Positions 6,671 through 6,936 of a stretch of 6,936 nt of DNA are shown piece after piece. Positions within the stretch are counted from its first letter, which is position 1; each line of letters opens with the position of its first letter. The notes under the pieces are model-generated. The model saw only the letters and a program-made list of their open reading frames with translations, did not search any database and had not been told where the DNA came from. The DNA comes from Spirochaetaceae bacterium (GTDB taxonomy: Bacteria; Spirochaetota; Spirochaetia; SZUA-6; Fen-1364). The position numbers and the translations under genes were made by a program. The stretch spans positions 17,659-24,594 of the forward strand of contig PMDT01000231.1 of the NCBI GenBank assembly GCA_003154555.1, given 5' to 3'.

Positions 6671-6758
6671 CCTTCTTCTGAGAGCATTATGCGCTGTCAG
6701 AAGGAGAGCATAACAAGCGCCCGGGTCAAGACATAATGCAAATACCTCGGAATCTCAC

Positions 6759-6936
6759 AAGTATGACGCGACTCTTCAAGAGGCTGAGGAAGGGGGGTAT
6801 GTCGTGACGTCTCCCCTTGACCCGCTGCTCATCACTGAGGCGGAAACAGTGAAGGAGGCCTTTGAGAATGCCCGTGATGCTCTTGCCGCTCTTGCTGCGT
6901 CCAGGCGAAAGCTGATCAAAAACTCGCCGGCCTTAA
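6759..6936 (+). pseudogene. HicB-like antitoxin, no start codon, runs off right edge
   Basis: The plus frame KYDATLQEAEEGGYVVTS, then LLITEAETVKEAFENARDAL, matches the HicB antitoxin fold: a partial RNase-H-like domain with EEGGYVV and a (G)(D/E)TxxEAxxNAxxA helix. About 59 codons are visible before the edge. No ATG, GTG or TTG lies between the in-frame TAA (6711-6713) and K6759. ATG 6736 is one frame off, and one added base between it and 6747 would join them. No HicA toxin gene is visible on the left side; one could follow beyond the edge. It is either a 5'-broken remnant or carries a single-base error. Confidence 0.6.

Noticed and set aside
1..6936. tRNA, rRNA or CRISPR array
   Set aside because: No cloverleaf-like sequence and no regularly spaced repeat-spacer pattern was seen on reading; covariance-model searches were not possible.

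Overview
The window is GC-rich bacterial DNA, rich in intact genes on its left two thirds and in gene debris on its right third. A zinc-dependent family 38 alpha-mannosidase beside several enzymes of the uroporphyrinogen decarboxylase (URO-D) superfamily is a combination I associate with environmental glycan degraders of the Lentisphaerae/Verrucomicrobia/Planctomycetes or Armatimonadetes type. That assignment is an impression from gene content; no marker gene here proves it.

Left block (1-4651). A minus-strand pair consists of a URO-D-superfamily protein (3495 to 2344) followed, after an 82-base gap, by a GH38 alpha-mannosidase (start 2261) that runs off the left edge with about 753 codons visible. 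A second, different URO-D-superfamily gene is divergent on the plus strand (3593-4651). The gap before the mannosidase and the divergent promoter region share one sequence element: a 13-base identical block plus a 9-base identical block that together form an inverted repeat. This suggests that one regulator controls all three genes, probably in response to a sugar.

Middle (4652-5081). No intact gene is visible. There is a dense cluster of TAGCGG hexamers in both orientations, and just downstream of the next gene's stop lies what looks like the first dozen codons of a short-chain dehydrogenase whose remainder is gone.

Right block (5082-6936). A third URO-D-superfamily protein lies on the minus strand, of the longer group carrying a GCCEPL motif. 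Its natural start seems altered: an ideal AGGAGG lies five bases before an ATC where an ATG would be expected, and the frame is open further upstream through sequence that does not look like the family. Upstream of it lie a short stump resembling an ISKra4-type transposase (minus) and, at the right edge, a HicB-like antitoxin frame (plus) with no start codon.

Working model (inference): a sugar-inducible catabolic locus in which the mannosidase releases mannose or modified mannose in the cytoplasm and the URO-D-like proteins act on an unknown, possibly methylated or corrinoid-linked, substrate. None of the three carries the motifs of true haem-pathway HemE, and no corrinoid protein, transporter or regulator gene is inside the window.
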